The notes under the pieces: generated by a model | The model's database searches: none | Told to the model about the DNA's origin: nothing | Seen by the model: only the letters and a program-made list of their open reading frames with translations | Made by a program: the position numbers and the translations under genes | From: Phragmites australis | Lineage: Eukaryota; Streptophyta; Magnoliopsida; Poales; Poaceae | NCBI RefSeq assembly: GCF_958298935.1 | Contig: NC_084921.1 | Coordinates: 31,064,001-31,128,000 of the forward strand | Length of the DNA stretch: 64,000 nt | Reading direction: 5' to 3' | In this document: one piece after another, positions 22,271-36,000 of the stretch | Numbering within the stretch: the first letter of the stretch is position 1 | Layout of the letters: every line of letters begins with the position of its first letter

Positions 22271-23175
22271 GAGCGGTCCGGTCCTAGATAGACTTTTCCT
22301 TTTCCTTTATTGAGTCTTTCTTCTTCTTCTTCACCAATCCTCTCCCCATCCTAAGTTACGCTTCTTTTTGGGCTATTCAGTTCAGACGCATCCATCTCTG
22401 TCGCACTCTCCGTGGCACGACCCTTACCTTGTAACCTTGCTGGCGTTTCTCTGGCCACGAGACGGACACACACCAGGAACGCCCCCGCGACACGAACACG
22501 CGCTGTCACGGCGCACGTCGCCGTCGCCGTCGTGCCTCCCCTGTTTGCGACGCAACGCGCGCACAGTCCGGCGACAGGGCACGCGTACGGAGTACGGACT
22601 CTCGCGGAAGCTTCGGTACGCACGCCGGTATTGATGGCAGGTGACTTCGGCCCCCGGCCGTCGTGGCCTCGCCGGGCGCCGCGCGTTCGTCGTGCGCCCT
22701 TCCTTTTCTCTTTCAAGTGCGCCGCATCCGCTTAATTCAACGGGCCACGTTGACGTTCAAAATCGTGCACATTTGCGAGCACGTTGGGACCCTTAATGAG
22801 GACATTGACGGCATCGGAAAAAATGAAAAGCTAAATGGAAAGAAGTCAATTCTATCTAATCAGAGAACTCGCCTGGTTAATCGGAGATGGTTTCCCTTAT
22901 TTGCTACTCTAGCTTACCGTCATCGATTCAGATAAGCTTACATCTTATTAACATGACTAACATGTTGATCTTTTAAATAATAAATTATTAATTTATTCAC
23001 AAAAGAAAAGATGATAAAGAAAAGGAGATAGAGAGCAGGCATGGACGAATCTGCCACCGTCCTTTGCCGCTCTGGCTCTGGGCCTTTAAAAAGCCTGGCA
23101 GCGCCCTCCATCCTCTCTCGCGGCCACACACACACACACAATACAGTTACACATCTCGCTCTATCTGGCGGTGCC
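22271..23175 (+). promoter_or_regulatory. Upstream region of the aldehyde dehydrogenase gene
   Basis: No convincing gene is present. A GC-rich segment (22400-22730) gives spurious open frames on both strands. A TATA-like TTTAAAAA occurs at 23085-23092, about 90 bp before the ATG, followed by a (CA)n run near 23126. These suit a core promoter and 5' UTR. Confidence 0.4.
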
Positions 23176-26100
23176 ATGGCGACGGCGAACGGGAGCAGCG
23201 GCGGCAAGGGGTTCGAGGTGCCCAAGGTGGAGATCAAGTTCACCAAGCTCTTCATCAACGGCCAGTTCGTCGACGCCGTCTCCGGTACGCCCTCGCCCTC
23301 GCCCTCGCCCATCCCTTCCTTTTCTCCGATCCCCCTGTTCTGCGTTCCAAACAAAGCCCAAAAGATTCTCCTAAAGTATAGAAAAAATCTTCTCAAGATT
23401 TCAAATGCATAGTCTGGAGGGACTGATGCCAAAAACAGAATAAGAAATCGAGACAGAGTATCTGTCTTAATTTTGTGGTGCAAATACGCTCCAGCCGAGG
23501 GACTGTCAGTGAGGCAGGCAGCGAGTTGTGGTGCAAAGACGACAAGCTGCCTCGGCTCCAAGCTTTAGTTTATTCGTGTGGACGACATCTTTACATATCT
23601 TGATCAGTTGGCCTGCATTGCTTTGTCTGTTCTTGTGTGGTGTGGGGAACAAAGGCCAAGGTAACATAGGAGACTATAGTATAATAAAAATATCGACATG
23701 CATATATTTAATACATCACTATTTTCATATCAGTAACTAGGATCAACCTATATGTTCTATAATAATTAGATATAGAATATAAGAGTTATGTATAAACCTT
23801 TTATTTTTAATTATTTTTTCTGTTTTTTATTCCATCATAATATTATTGATTCAGGCTTAGTTGCCAGTAAAGAGATAACGCTATCAGAGCTCGAAAAACC
23901 ACGTGCCGTTAGCTTTGTTTGGAATACATGGATTTTTCAAATGGACGGTACGGTAGGATTTAAAATTATTTTTCTACAAGATTTCATAGGAAATCCTCTG
24001 AAATTGGGCAACCCAATTTACTACTGTAGGTCTGCACATCCACATGCTCACCGCGGAAAAAACTAGTCGACCGGCGTAAGCCATATATAGCACTTTCTTG
24101 CTCGCCTATCTTTGTTCATAGTATACATGGAGTACGTACATACAGTGGGACCTTCATTATTTTTTAGATCTCATTGATTGATTTAAACTTCCATTTTCAA
24201 GGGCGTTACTTAGAAGGTAGTACACCTGCATGAGCTTGCAACGCACACCCACTAAGAGTCTGTTTATTTGATTTCTGTTTCTGGTTTCTCTGAAAAATTA
24301 TGTTTTTAGTTTTTTTAAAAACTGTCTTTGGATTTTAGCTATTGAATTTTATAATAATTTTTTAACTTATCAGTATATTGTTTTTAAAAAAACTGCTCTC
24401 AGCTAGGTTCTTGCTTCAGTTTATTTCTTTAGAAGTAGACTTCCAACTTCTTTAAAAATCATTTTTTAGCAAACTTGTTTATTTAAACTAAAACTTCTAA
24501 CTTCTAGACTTCTAATAGAAACAGAAGTCAAAATCAGCCCGAAACAAACAGCCTCTAAATCTGATCGGTCCATCTCATCCAACAGCCGACGTGCAAGGCC
24601 ACGCGCACCACGATTACACCCTAAAAAGTCTAAAATCACTTTCAATTGCGATGACGCTAATTGCCCCATCACCATCATAACGACTACCACAAACAGATCA
24701 AATAAAATCAAAGTGACATTAATTAAACTAAATCATACAAATACAATTTACTTCGATGTAGATTAATTATCGCTACCACATAGTTTTAAAACAAACATCC
24801 TCCTTAGAACGTGTGCGATCAACCTTTCAAACTTCTGGCAACTAGTATACATGACAGTTTCCAAATTTGCCACATATATAGTTAAGTAATACAGGTTCTA
24901 ATCAGTACTCCTTCGATCATGAAAATATAACATTTTGGACACGCTTCACGTCAAACTTTTGGATGTTTAATTAACTATCAATATCTTTCGAAATATGCAG
25001 ATTGGAAATATAAAAATCATATATATAGATTTGTCTTCAAAAGCATTTTCATAATAACATAACTCCATTGGATTTTATGAAGATATGAAAAAGATAAATA
25101 AGTAATGAAAGCTACATTTTTTAGACCGTGTTGTCGTCCGAAACGTCAACCACTTGTGGACGGAGGGATTATTTTTTTTTCATAACTTTTGCAACCATAT
25201 AATCAAGGCCACGTGCACCATGAAACACCACTAAAACCACTTTCAATTAAGTGGGATAATAATAGTCTCAACATCACCATCTTCACGACAGCCATGAACA
25301 AAACAAAGCAATGCAACATTAAATTAATTCAATCATAAAAATACAATTACTTAGATCATCTCTAACCATTTTTACTTCATTTCATTTCTTTTCTGATCCT
25401 CTTTCTCGTTCTTATTTCCTTTATTTTTTATCATCTTTAATAGCATCCATTAAAAGATATTCGTAAAGTGAAATGAGAGAGAATCTTATCTGGAAGTAAA
25501 TGACTTTAAAAATTCCTTCGTGAAGTAAACTGTAAAGAGAAACTATTGAAACATTAAAAAAATAAAAATTCCTTTAAAAAAGATTCTAGATCGCAAAAGA
25601 AATTTATTGGACATAGTCTTAATGTAAAATAGCTAGACGTCCTCCCTTTGAACGCGTGCAGTCAACCTAGTTCGAAATCACTGGCCGCTAGTATACACAA
25701 ACTTGCTAAACTTTACCTTTGGCCAATAATGTAATTGGATTCGTCACCATATTTTTTTCATAACTTTTGCAACTATGTAATCAGGAAACTATTTGATGAT
25801 AATATGTGTATCTTGAAACTGCCCCCAAGATGTTTTATTCGGCCTTTACAAGGTGTGTACATATAAAGCTGCCAGGCAATTTTTTTGAAATATTATTATT
25901 TTATTAGAAAACTACAAAATATTATTCAAATTGAAAAATTTGCAGATATATATGTTAGTTGGCACTCCAATTACCGACTAGTCACCTATCGACAATCGAA
26001 GTGCCGTCATCTCATTTGCCATACACGTGGAGGCCTGTTAGTACTCTAATTGCCGATATATCCTATATCTCGTAGATGATATTTAAAAAAATTAATAATT

Positions 26101-29100
26101 TTTTCATATGATCTCAGATGAAGATGATCTTTATATAAAACTTATACTTATCAACGATATCTATAACTTTTCAGTTGAACACTTTTTTATTTAAATCCGC
26201 TTAAATGCCAAAAAAGTAGCTAGAAATTTCATATCTAAAATTTATAATTACTTTTTTTTACATCTAAACAGATTCAAATAGAAAAATTTTTAACTACAAA
26301 GTTGTAGATATCAATGATAGTTAAAATTTTCATATAAAATCATCTAAAATCATATGAAAAAAGTTATAATTTTATATTATTTGCATAACTTGATATCTAT
26401 CCGCCGATTGCTGATAGGAGTCAGTCGGCAACTACGACTTTCTTATTTTAAATATTATTTTTACAATTTTTAGTAAAATAATATTATTTCAAAAAATCTG
26501 CCAGGCAGCCTCAGCTCTAGCTGGCTGGCTGTTCATGCTAAATTCTAGTTCTGCACCCGTGCTTTGCATGTCACGCGTGCACGCGCGGGACGCTGGCGCG
26601 TTGGAGACGTGACGGGGGAGAAGCGAGCGGCAGACCACGCGGGAGACGCGAGCACGCTGGAGACGATAGACCGCGGGACGTGGAGCAGCAGCAGAACATG
26701 GGACCCACACAGGAAGACAGACTACGGGAAGAAGCACTACGCTACTCTATAAGTAGTAGAGAAATGATGCAGTCCTGGATATCCGGCCGGTACTCAATTC
26801 CAAGAGATTATATTCTTCGTCTGATCAGATAGGGACAGGTTACCCAACTGCATACACGCCAACGCAACCAGCAATCACCGGTCCGGTACATCTTGCTGAC
26901 GCTGGCCTTTGGCTCATTGCTCGTTTGCTAGCTTTTATAGATGACCTCCAAAGCGAATCCCGGTCCAGATCAGGCACTGTGTCCTGTCAACTTCGTGTCA
27001 CTAAATTACACTGTTAATCTCTTGTCTACATCTTCATGCTTGAAGTCTTGTGATGGAGTCCTGGAGTGGGGCTGATCCAACTTGTGCCCTTTGTTACTCT
27101 AATACTCCCTCGTTTAAAAATTATTTTATTTTTAATAAAATCAAACTTTGTATATTTTAACTAGTAATTGATCAAATTATAAATATGTTTAGCGTATAAA
27201 AGTTATATAACTAGATTCATATTTTAAAAAACTTTCACACTATAATGTTTTTTTAGCTATAAATAATATATTTTATGAGAAAATAATAGTCAACCTCTAA
27301 TTTTAAAGACTAGGCCATAATAAAATACGTATAATATAATATTGATGAGCTAGCGGTACTATTTGCTTAAGATTTTTCAATGATGCATCTAGTAATTAAC
27401 ATCAATATTATATTCTCAGTGTGCACAATTATTGATCAAAATTTAAAAAGTTTAACCCACATAGATCCGACTTATATATATAGGCGTAGAATAGACTTGC
27501 ACTGCATCATTGCGGCCGATGGAGCCTGAAGGGATTCACGCGGCCTTGGCACCATCGTTTCACGCGTGGGCCTGTCCAGCATCGCGCCTCGTGATCTGTT
27601 GTTCGCCCAACCATGCCATGCTATCCCGTGTCGTGGCCTCTCATCGATACAAGTATGACTCATTCGCGTGAATTTGCCATAGGCCACGGCACCGGACGTG
27701 CTTTTGGTTGGACAGCGTGAGCAGAGCACTGCATTTTACCGAGTTACGACTATATATTTATAGTAACTGATATATCTTGTGGGTTGCAACTATATTATTT
27801 TTAGGATTGTAACTGGAAGTATGTGCAGAGATAAATAAGTTACCATCACATGATAAAAAATTCATAATTACAACTAAAAAAGTTATCGAATTACGACAAT
27901 ATATATTTATAGTAACTGTATATCTTGTGGATCGTAATTCTACTACTTTTAAAATCGTAACTGAGAGTGGCGCTACAGTAAACTACAATACGGCTAAACA
28001 CATTATATATATAGTTTTTTCTTTACTCGCAGTGTATATACTCTTCTCTAATATACCAGCTATTAGTATTACCACTTGTTGGATGCGTAGATATTTGGCC
28101 AGCTGATAGCTAGATATACAAATTAATCTCTTAGGAGCAATAGGGTCTATAGCGATAGCATGTTGAAGGTAGCAATCAGTCCAGTATATGGATTATGATG
28201 TTACTGTCACGTGATGTTGAGTAATGTCAACGCTCTGCTTTTTTTACTCCATACTTCTTCTATCGGCAATGCGCTGAAAACTCAACTCCAACCACTGATT
28301 TCCATGTGCCCAATTTAAATGACAAAAAAAAAAGATACCGGAAGCTAAAGTACAACAAATCTGACTTACCGTCTGCCGATTTTGTGCCTGAAGCGAATAA
28401 TTAAGGGTGCACTAATTAATTCGAACGGCTAATTATCGTTCGAATGGATTTTGAGGGCAAAATTCTGACCTTCGATTGGTGACGAGATCCGTGCACTGGC
28501 CACTCCGGCGAGCTCTGTAACTCTTGCGAGCCTTCCAACTCGCGAGCTTTGTATCTCTTGTGAGCCTTCCGACTACGGCGAGCTCCATTCTGGTTATGGT
28601 CGGGAGGGTTCGGGGGTCCATCACTCGCTGTGGACTTGCACGAAGTTGATGAAAAACTAACGGATTTTGAACTCTGCGCACCCTTGCAGGTAAGACGTTC
28701 GAGACCCGGGACCCTCGCACCGGTGAGGTCACCGCCACGATTGCCGAGGGCGACAAGGCAGACGTCGACCTCGCCGTGAAGGCCGCCCGGGAGGCCTTCG
28801 ACAACGGCCCCTGGCCGAGGATGACGGGCTACGTAAGAACCGGCTCTCCATCACTCTTGCCCAAATCCGTGACTGACGTGCAGCCTTGTTTTGCGCCAAC
28901 GTGTCGAGCAGGAGCGGGGCCGGATCCTCCACCGGTTCGCGGACCTGGTTGACCAGCACGTGGAGGAGCTGGCGGCGCTCGACACGGTGGACGCCGGCAA
29001 GCTCTTCCTGGTCGGAAAGATTTTGGACATCCCCGCCGCCGCCCACCTGCTGCGCTACTATGCCGGTGCCGCCGACAAGATCCACGGCGAGACGCTCAAG

Positions 29101-30075
29101 ATGGCGCAGCGGATGCACGGGTACACGCTCAAGGAGCCCGTCGGCGTCGTCGGCCACATCGTGCCCTGGAACTACCCGACCACCATGTTCTTCTTCAAGG
29201 TTAGCCCTGCCCTCGCCGCGGGCTGCACCGTGGTCGTCAAGCCCGCCGAGCAGACGCCGCTCTCCGCGCTCTTCTACGCTCACCTCGCCAAGGAGGCCGG
29301 TGTCCCCGACGGTGTGCTCAACGTCGTGCCCGGGTTCGGCCCCAAGGCCGGCGCCGCCGTGGCGTCGCACATGGACATCGACAAGGTGAGCTTCACCGGG
29401 TCCACGGAGGTCGGGCGGCTGGTCATGAAGGCAGCAGCCGAGAGCAACCTCAAGCCAGTCTCGCTCGAGCTTGGCGGCAAGTCTCCGGTCATCGTGTTCG
29501 ACGACGCGGACCTTGACATGGCCGTGAACCTGGTTAACTTCGCCACATACACCAACAAGGTAAGCATGCATGCTCACCGGCTGTGCGATCGATCTGTATC
29601 AGATCATCTAGTGCGAGCAGAGTTTCTCATCGCCGCTGCAACAATCCTGCTATGTCACAGGGAGAGATCTGTGTCGCCGGCACACGCATCTATGTGCAGG
29701 AAGGGATCTACGACGCATTCGTGAAGAAGGCCGCCGAGGTCGCCAAGAAATCGGTGGTCGGAGATCCGTTCAACCCGCATGTACACCAAGGCCCTCAGGT
29801 ACCCACATCAATGTGAATGTGTGATACTGTCATCATGTGCATAATCTACTGAGAAGAAGAATGCACAAGCTGCAATGATCACTTGTGAAAATGCAATGCA
29901 GGTTGACAAGGACCAGTACGACAAGGTTCTCAAGTACATTGATCTCGGTAAGCAAGAAGGCGCCACGCTAGTCACCGGAGGGAAGCCCTGCGGCGACAAG
30001 GGCTACTACATTGAGCCCACCATATTCACGGACGTCAAGGTCAATATATTGTCACCGTGGACAGTAGTTTTTCAA

Positions 30076-30125
<50 letters not shown>

Positions 30126-30633
30126 GTTGTGCAAGAACGCTCATGATAAAAAAAGGGTACAAGAAAATCCTGAAATTTCTTAACAAAAATGTTCATGCAG
30201 GACGACATGGCGATCGCGCAAGATGAAATCTTTGGGCCGGTGATGGCTCTCATGAAATTCAAGTAGGCTTCTTCCCTGAACATTTTTCAATCTGACAGCC
30301 GAAACTAAAAAGTCTGAACCAACTGAACCGTGCATACACTGCTGAATGCAACGTTGCAGGACGGTTGAGGAGGCGATTCAGAAGGCGAACAACACCCGGT
30401 ACGGCCTGGCCGCCGGAGTAGTGACCAAGAACATCGACATCGCCAACACGGTGTCACGGTCGATCCGCGCAGGTGCCATCTGGATCAACTGCTACTTCGC
30501 ATTCGACCCCGATGCGCCGTTCGGCGGGTACAAGCATAGCGGGTTCGGCAAGGACATGGGCATGGACGCCCTTGAGAAGTATCTGCAGACCAAGACCGTA
30601 GTCACACCCCTATACAACACACCTTGGCTCTGA
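23176..30633 (+). CDS. Aldehyde dehydrogenase, family 2C-like (cytosolic)
   Basis: Seven exons (23176-23284, 28690-28832, 28912-29559, 29661-29798, 29902-30039, 30201-30262, 30360-30633) join in phase to 503 residues, the normal length. The general base is Glu270 in LELGGKS and the nucleophile is Cys304 in GEICVAG. The NAD-binding FTGSTEVG and the C-terminal [13 protein letters not shown] block are present. The enzyme oxidises aldehydes to acids with NAD+. The GEICVAG form and a short N-terminus without an evident mitochondrial presequence point to the 2C group. Known members of that group (Arabidopsis REF1/ALDH2C4, maize RF2C/RF2D) are cytosolic, and REF1 oxidises sinapaldehyde and coniferaldehyde. 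The substrate here is inferred. Intron 1 is 5.4 kb and filled with MITEs. The start ATG lies in a GCCATGGCG context and begins the conserved exon 1. Confidence 0.93.
24256..24555. mobile_element. Tourist-like MITE in intron 1 of the aldehyde dehydrogenase
   Basis: The ends GAGTCTGTTTATTT and AAACAAACAGCCTC are inverted repeats with two mismatches, flanked by TAA on both sides (24253-24255, 24556-24558). The element is 300 bp and non-coding. Confidence 0.75.
24908..25169. mobile_element. Stowaway-like MITE in intron 1
   Basis: The borders CTCCTTCGATC and GGACGGAGGGAT resemble the degenerate CTCCCTCCGTCC end of Stowaway elements, next to TA dinucleotides. It is about 260 bp and AT-rich inside. 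Exact ends are uncertain by a few bases. Confidence 0.55.
25868..26509. mobile_element. Foldback-type non-autonomous element in intron 1
   Basis: About 60 bp at the left end (GCTGCCAGGCA then TTTTTGAAATATTATTATTTTA) is repeated inverted at the right end. The element is about 640 bp with an AT-rich core. It has no coding capacity. The superfamily is not determined; a similar but shorter palindrome lies at 43705-43975. Confidence 0.55.
26550..26765 (+). other. GC-rich island with TATA-like motif inside intron 1
   Basis: About 200 bp of GC-rich sequence (ACGCGTGCACGCGCGGGACG...) ends in CTCTATAAGTAG near 26744. It stands out from the AT-rich intron. It could be an old promoter or part of an inserted element. 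No open frame is recognised. Confidence 0.3.
27741..27965. repeat. Two imperfect direct copies of a ~75 bp unit
   Basis: The segment TATATTTATAGTAACTG...ATATCTTGTGG occurs near 27752 and again near 27899, with similar flanks. It may be part of an AT-rich MITE. It is non-coding. Confidence 0.5.
30076..30125. repeat. Palindromic microsatellite in intron 5 of the aldehyde dehydrogenase
   Basis: A (CT)n run passes into (TA)n and then (GA)n, so the whole 50 bp stretch is close to a perfect inverted repeat able to form a hairpin in DNA or pre-mRNA. Confidence 0.9.
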
Positions 30634-31574
30634 TCTCATCCTAAGAGCAACTGAAAAGAAATGAAGAAAGAACATGTCTTATACAGATAAATGGATAAGT
30701 AATCTGTACCTGATTGGATTTGATATAGCAATAATTTAGCGTGGACTTGTTAAAAAACATTAAAGACACATATTTCGGTTACATCAGCTGTTGTCTGATC
30801 TGTTCAAGAACATGTTGTAGTATTTAACTGACAACCATTAACTTGTGTGGATTCTTTTTTCTTAATCGTACTATAGGATTATACAGTGGAGTTTGATGAT
30901 TCATTTCCAATATGATAAAGACACATGGGGCGCCATTGAAAATAAATAATTAATGGACGTCTTTTCACGGGCAATTTGCTTGAAACAAATCAAGTCACAA
31001 TTGTACTACAAATACAGAAACTTCTACGCTAAATTAATCGGGATGGGGCATCAGAAAGGATTCTGATCGTTGCTGCTTGACAGCGAAGGGCTCTAGGATA
31101 GTTCACAACTATAAATTATTGGCGCGTCATTACCCAGCATTAGTCACGGAGAACTGAATTTTATATACGGAAGTTAGAATAACATGTGGCATTCCGCATA
31201 TCAACAGTCTCTGAACTCCGATTGCAAGAACAATAGCAGAGATTTGACCATATACATAATGCAGTGCTCTTTCTCCTACTTAACGGTATACAATTGCCGA
31301 CACAGTGTCGTGGCTAGGCTTGTAGCAGCCTCGCCGGCTCCAATTACACCCAAGTCAACCTCTGATTACGCGTCAGAGAAGACGAAACGATGAAACGCCA
31401 ATTAAGCAAGCGTAGCTCTCTTGATCTCCATAATGCAGTGTCTGACCTGCATTTTTTAAGAGCAACTAGTTCTGGATTGAGACTCTTTAAAGTGCTTACG
31501 AGTAACGATAACCGTCCATTACACACAATCTGAGATGGTCCACATTAGAAAGTAGCTACATAAAGAAAGGTACT
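30634..31574 (+). other. 3' flank of the aldehyde dehydrogenase gene
   Basis: It holds the 3' UTR and AT-rich intergenic sequence. I see no further gene. Confidence 0.5.
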
Positions 31575-31577
31575 TAA

Positions 31578-31921
31578 GGTAGCTCCACCAGTGCCCGCAA
31601 AATGCTGCCGCATCCCTGTGCCACTCGTTTTGCCAGCCGGCGCTCCTAGCATCGCTCTCCAGCGGATCCTTTCCAGTGCTACAGTGTTGTGGATATAATA
31701 CTGTAGCAGATGGAGAACAACAAATTTGCTGATTGTTTTAGACGATGGGCAACACTGTTTATAGTGTATTACTGTGAGTCTGAAGGAAGGAGGTAAGTAA
31801 TAAAAGTTAGAAAATAGGATAGTTGTTGGAGATAAAAAAATAGAGGATGATGTAATAGTGATAGGGGATGCTGTAATAGTATTATGGAGGATGAATTTTT
31901 AAATATCTATTAGCGATGACC
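31578..31921. mobile_element. Tourist-like MITE
   Basis: A 344 bp stretch is flanked by TAA (31575-31577, 31922-31924). Its ends GGTAGCTCCACCAGTG and TATTAGCGATGACC are imperfect inverted repeats of the GGT(C/A)..CTCCA type seen in grass MITEs. Confidence 0.45.
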
Positions 31922-31924
31922 TAA

Positions 31925-32530
31925 GTAGTGGACCACAGACTAACTTGAAGAACGAGTTGAAGGATATTTAGGGAATTTTGTTTACAGATATCTGATTCAT
32001 TCTATATCTTTCCTTTCTCCTCCAATATTTATTTTCCTCTTCCTCCGTTACCACTTGAAGAAATCTATTTTTTTCAATAATAGAAACTTTATTAATTCTC
32101 ATAATTGCATACAGAAGATACACAAGCATAAGAGTTGGCCCTGTGTTATAGCTAGGATTCATACAACCAACAAGACGAAAACAAAGACCAAATATAAAAC
32201 CACGCAATACAGTCTCAGAATAGAGAGAGAAAAAAAAGACAAAATATGGTAATTGACATGTTTAGCGGCTTTAGAACTATGCGTTTCATGTGTCATCAAC
32301 GGCAAAATATGGCACAAGTCAATGGAATTTTGGACAGCATAGTTCATACGATGGTGGTGCAGGCCGTGTTTGTCCGTGGTGGCATGCTGAACTATACTAA
32401 GGAAATCCATGCTCCTATGCCATATCTGGTTGTCGATCAATTTACATGGTTTTAGAGAAACTTACATGATTTCTGAACAAGTCTCTTATCAAATGTCATC
32501 ATATTATCATTATCTTGCGAGTAAGGATAG
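31925..32530. other. Unassigned AT-rich stretch
   Basis: It has no recognisable coding sequence. The segment 32080-32260 looks like repeat-derived DNA but has no diagnostic ends. Confidence 0.4.
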
Positions 32531-32972
32531 TGTAGAATTAAATTGGTGACTAGAGGGGGTGAATAGATGTCTCAACAATTTTTTTGCGAAATCGATTATC
32601 TTCTCCGATTTAGATCACCCAATGCATTTCAAAACTTAAATGAAAGAAAAAATAGAGAGAAGTTTTAATAAGAGAAAATCGAGGCAACACGACTTCACGG
32701 ATGGTATATAAACCATATGTTACATTTTAGATCAATCCATATGTCTTAGCACTCAAAGATCACAACTTGCAAGGAAACAAGAAAAGATGAACACTGAGCA
32801 ACGAAACTCTCCAAGTTGATTGTCTAGAGGTAAGGGAATTCAAGACCCTATCACATAAGTATGTGTATACGAATTTTATGCCTCTAGCAATAAGAAGAAT
32901 GACCTTACAATACGCTGAAATTTCAGCAAAAAAAAAACCAAAACAAAAATCTAAACCAGAAACCAGAAACCT
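32531..32972 (-). repeat. 3' LTR of F, truncated
   Basis: It aligns with 36156-36600 base for base with scattered differences, then stops abruptly at the internal deletion near 32972. Confidence 0.85.
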
Positions 32973-33031
32973 GATCACCTACACACTCAAAGACAGGGCT
33001 AGCACAAGGGGTTGATTCATCAAAGGTCACA

Positions 33032-36000
33032 TCATATGACTCCGATGGTGTTAGTGTTAAGATTAAAGATCCTGTAAAAATGACCATGAAGAGAATACCA
33101 AAAAATACCATAAGAAAAACGTGACTCGTACTTGTCAAAATTACCACGCTTTAGGATGAAGCACCGACACCTAAAAACTCTCATATGCGAAACCTTCGGC
33201 TTACTTCCAAAACGTAACTCATAAGAAGTCAAATTCAAGATTGAGTGCAAGAAAATTTGATTGGAGCAACCATCTTGCCATACTGACAAGGAGCACAAAA
33301 CGAGGTTCATCTCAAACTTGAGCTTGAGCAATTCTCGGATCAAGCCTAGGGCACTCAAACGAGTAAGCAAGTCAAAACTCATATGTCCTAGTCTCCTATG
33401 CCACATCCAAAGCTCAGAAGAAGGTTGAGCAATTAAATAACGAGAAGAACCAAGAGATTTAGAAAAATTAGCTCCAAAAACTCTCCCAACTTTGAAAATT
33501 CGGCAAATCAAAGTGCCTGAAGAATCAAGAACTCAAGAAGTATCACGTTTGAAACGTTCTTCTAATTCCTCATCCAAAAACTGAGATATAGAAAGCAAAT
33601 TGTATCACAGATGCTCCACCAAAGCCACATCTTTAAGAGTATAACTCTCATTCACCCTTACCATACCTTTGGCTTTCACCTTTCTTTTCCGATCATCCCC
33701 GAAAGTGATGTACTCGTGCCGCTTTGTTGGGGTGAGGCTGGAGAACCATGATGTATCTCTAGTCATATGACGTGAACAACCAGAGTCAATAAGCCACTTG
33801 TTCTCCAAGCCTCCGCCTGCCACCTACATGCGGGAAGAGTAGTAGATGGATGGCTCAGTACTGGGGTTAGTCATAAACTCTTAGGAATCCAGTACTGGAT
33901 CATCCACCCTGAAGCAGTAAAAGTAGGTGCATGCAAATCAACACCAGCACACTAGGGGCGAGAACCACAAAAAGAAAAATGTGACTTATGGGTAGGAGCG
34001 AGAAAAAGGCTCATGTACATCAACATAGGGGCAGTACATAGCCGCTCATCCCTTATACGGCAAAAGCAAAAACCAACCAAGTGACCATCTCTCTGATAGT
34101 AGGTGCAATGGTAGCGTCTCTAGGGAACTCGACTGCTAGTCACTCTAGGCTCTCTCATAGGGGCTCTCATCTGAGACTGTGAAGCTCTCTTGGGTTGTGG
34201 TACGGGCTTCTTCTTATTGAGTTATGGTGTGTCATTGATTTTGAATTTCTCAGCTTCTAGGTAATAGATGTAGTGAAAATAGTCTTACTCTTCCCATTGT
34301 AAGCAACCCTCTCAAAACCCAGCCCAAGAGCCAAACCTGCCTTATCGGCACATATCTTGGTCTTGGCCAAGATCAAATTTATTTTGCCCTTGCCTTCAGA
34401 GCATTTCTCTACTAGAGAAAGGAGATACTCATTCTCGACTAAAAGCTTCTCAACTTGCCCTCTAACCCAACTAAGTTTTTTCTGAAAGATGATGCAGGTG
34501 GGACAATTCGGCTGCACATCCTTTGAACTCCCAGCACTCTCCAATCTAGATTACAACTCCTTAATGCACACTGCTTTTAGTTCAACATCCTTTGCAAGCA
34601 AAGGGCAATTCATGCAGGCGTCTAAGAGAGTGGATCTAGACTCCTCAGAGAGTTGCTTTGCAGCAGTCTCAAGTCGACTGGCAACTTGAGCATGCAAAGC
34701 TTGAAGCTTGGCAAGTTTTATCATAACTACCAAACAACTCTCACACTCCTCATCATCACGTCTAGACCTAAGCAATGCAAGCTTATAAGAAACAGACTCA
34801 TACTCAGGTCTAAGCTCCTTCAACTCATGCACAACTTTCTTAAGTAACATATCCTGACTAACGAGAGCATCATTTAAGGTATCGACTTGGATAGAAAGCT
34901 AGTTATAGGAATGTAATACCTTGGAGGGATCAAGCTCGGGGTCGCTGTTGTCGTCTGTCATGAAGTAGAGGCCGGTGAGGTACTTGGTCTTGTTCTTGCT
35001 CTTCACTTGCGGTTCATCCTCCTCTGAACTCTCCTCCTCGCTTGAAGAGGTGTCTATGTCACTGAGAGCTACCACGAATGCCCTAGAAGCCACTTTGGCT
35101 GCCTTCTTATCCATCTTGTCACGGTTCTTCTTGAAGAAGGACTTCTTGTTCTTCTTCTTGTGCTTGTCGTAGTTGTGGTCGCGATGTTTCTTCTTCTTGA
35201 GCTTGGGGCAATCCGCCTTGAAGTGGGTGGTGTCACCACACTCAAAGCAGGCACGGGAATTGCCCCTCCTCTGATCTCGGTGGTTATTGTAGAAGCGGGT
35301 GAATTCCTTCACGATTAGTGCAAGATCCTCATCATCAAGCCCATACACTTGCTCCTCTGTGATAGAGACCAAGGAAGATAAAACAAATTCACCAGATAAA
35401 GTATTAATACAAGAAACACCAATTTCTGAATGGTTGCCACCGCTAAGTCCGAAAACCAACGCCATGTTCTGAGACAGGGGGTTTCTGAGACCAATCCGAG
35501 CCGCTTTGGCTATCTCGGTGGACTTGAGCTTGCTAAAGAGTTCATCACAAGTTAGTGTATTGTAACTTGATGACTCTTCAATGCTCGATATCTTCACTTC
35601 CCATATGCTACGATCCAAAGCGTAGAGAAGCTCGATCGCTCTCTCGTGGTCAGAGTAAGGTAAAACACCAGTTGATCGAAGATTGCTAATAACTCCATCA
35701 AAATGAGCAAACATGGCATCCAAAGACTCTCCGAGGCCTTATACAAATATTTGATATTCTTGGTTGTATGTGCTTTGGCGTCTGACCTTAATCTGATTAG
35801 TGCCTTCATGAAAGACACTCAGAGTAGTCCACATCTCCCGGGCAGTATGGAGGTGCTGAACTCTGTCAAACTCATTCTGGCTCAGGCTTGTGAACAAAAT
35901 ATTTCTGGCCTTGTTGTTGGCCTCATACTGTTCGATCTGAACCTGAGTCGTGTGAGCAGCAGGGATCTCATAGTTGGAATCAACTACCTCCCAAATTGCA

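Noticed and set aside
22351..22735. Pair of opposing open frames upstream of the aldehyde dehydrogenase
   Set aside because: They are GC-rich and Arg/Pro/Thr-biased with no domain and no splice or promoter support.
27105..27330. Stowaway MITE starting TACTCCCTCGTTT
   Set aside because: The left end looks right but I could not find a matching right end or TA duplication.
28729..29577. 282-residue minus-strand open frame
   Set aside because: It is a shadow of aldehyde dehydrogenase exons 2 and 3, caused by high GC in third codon positions.
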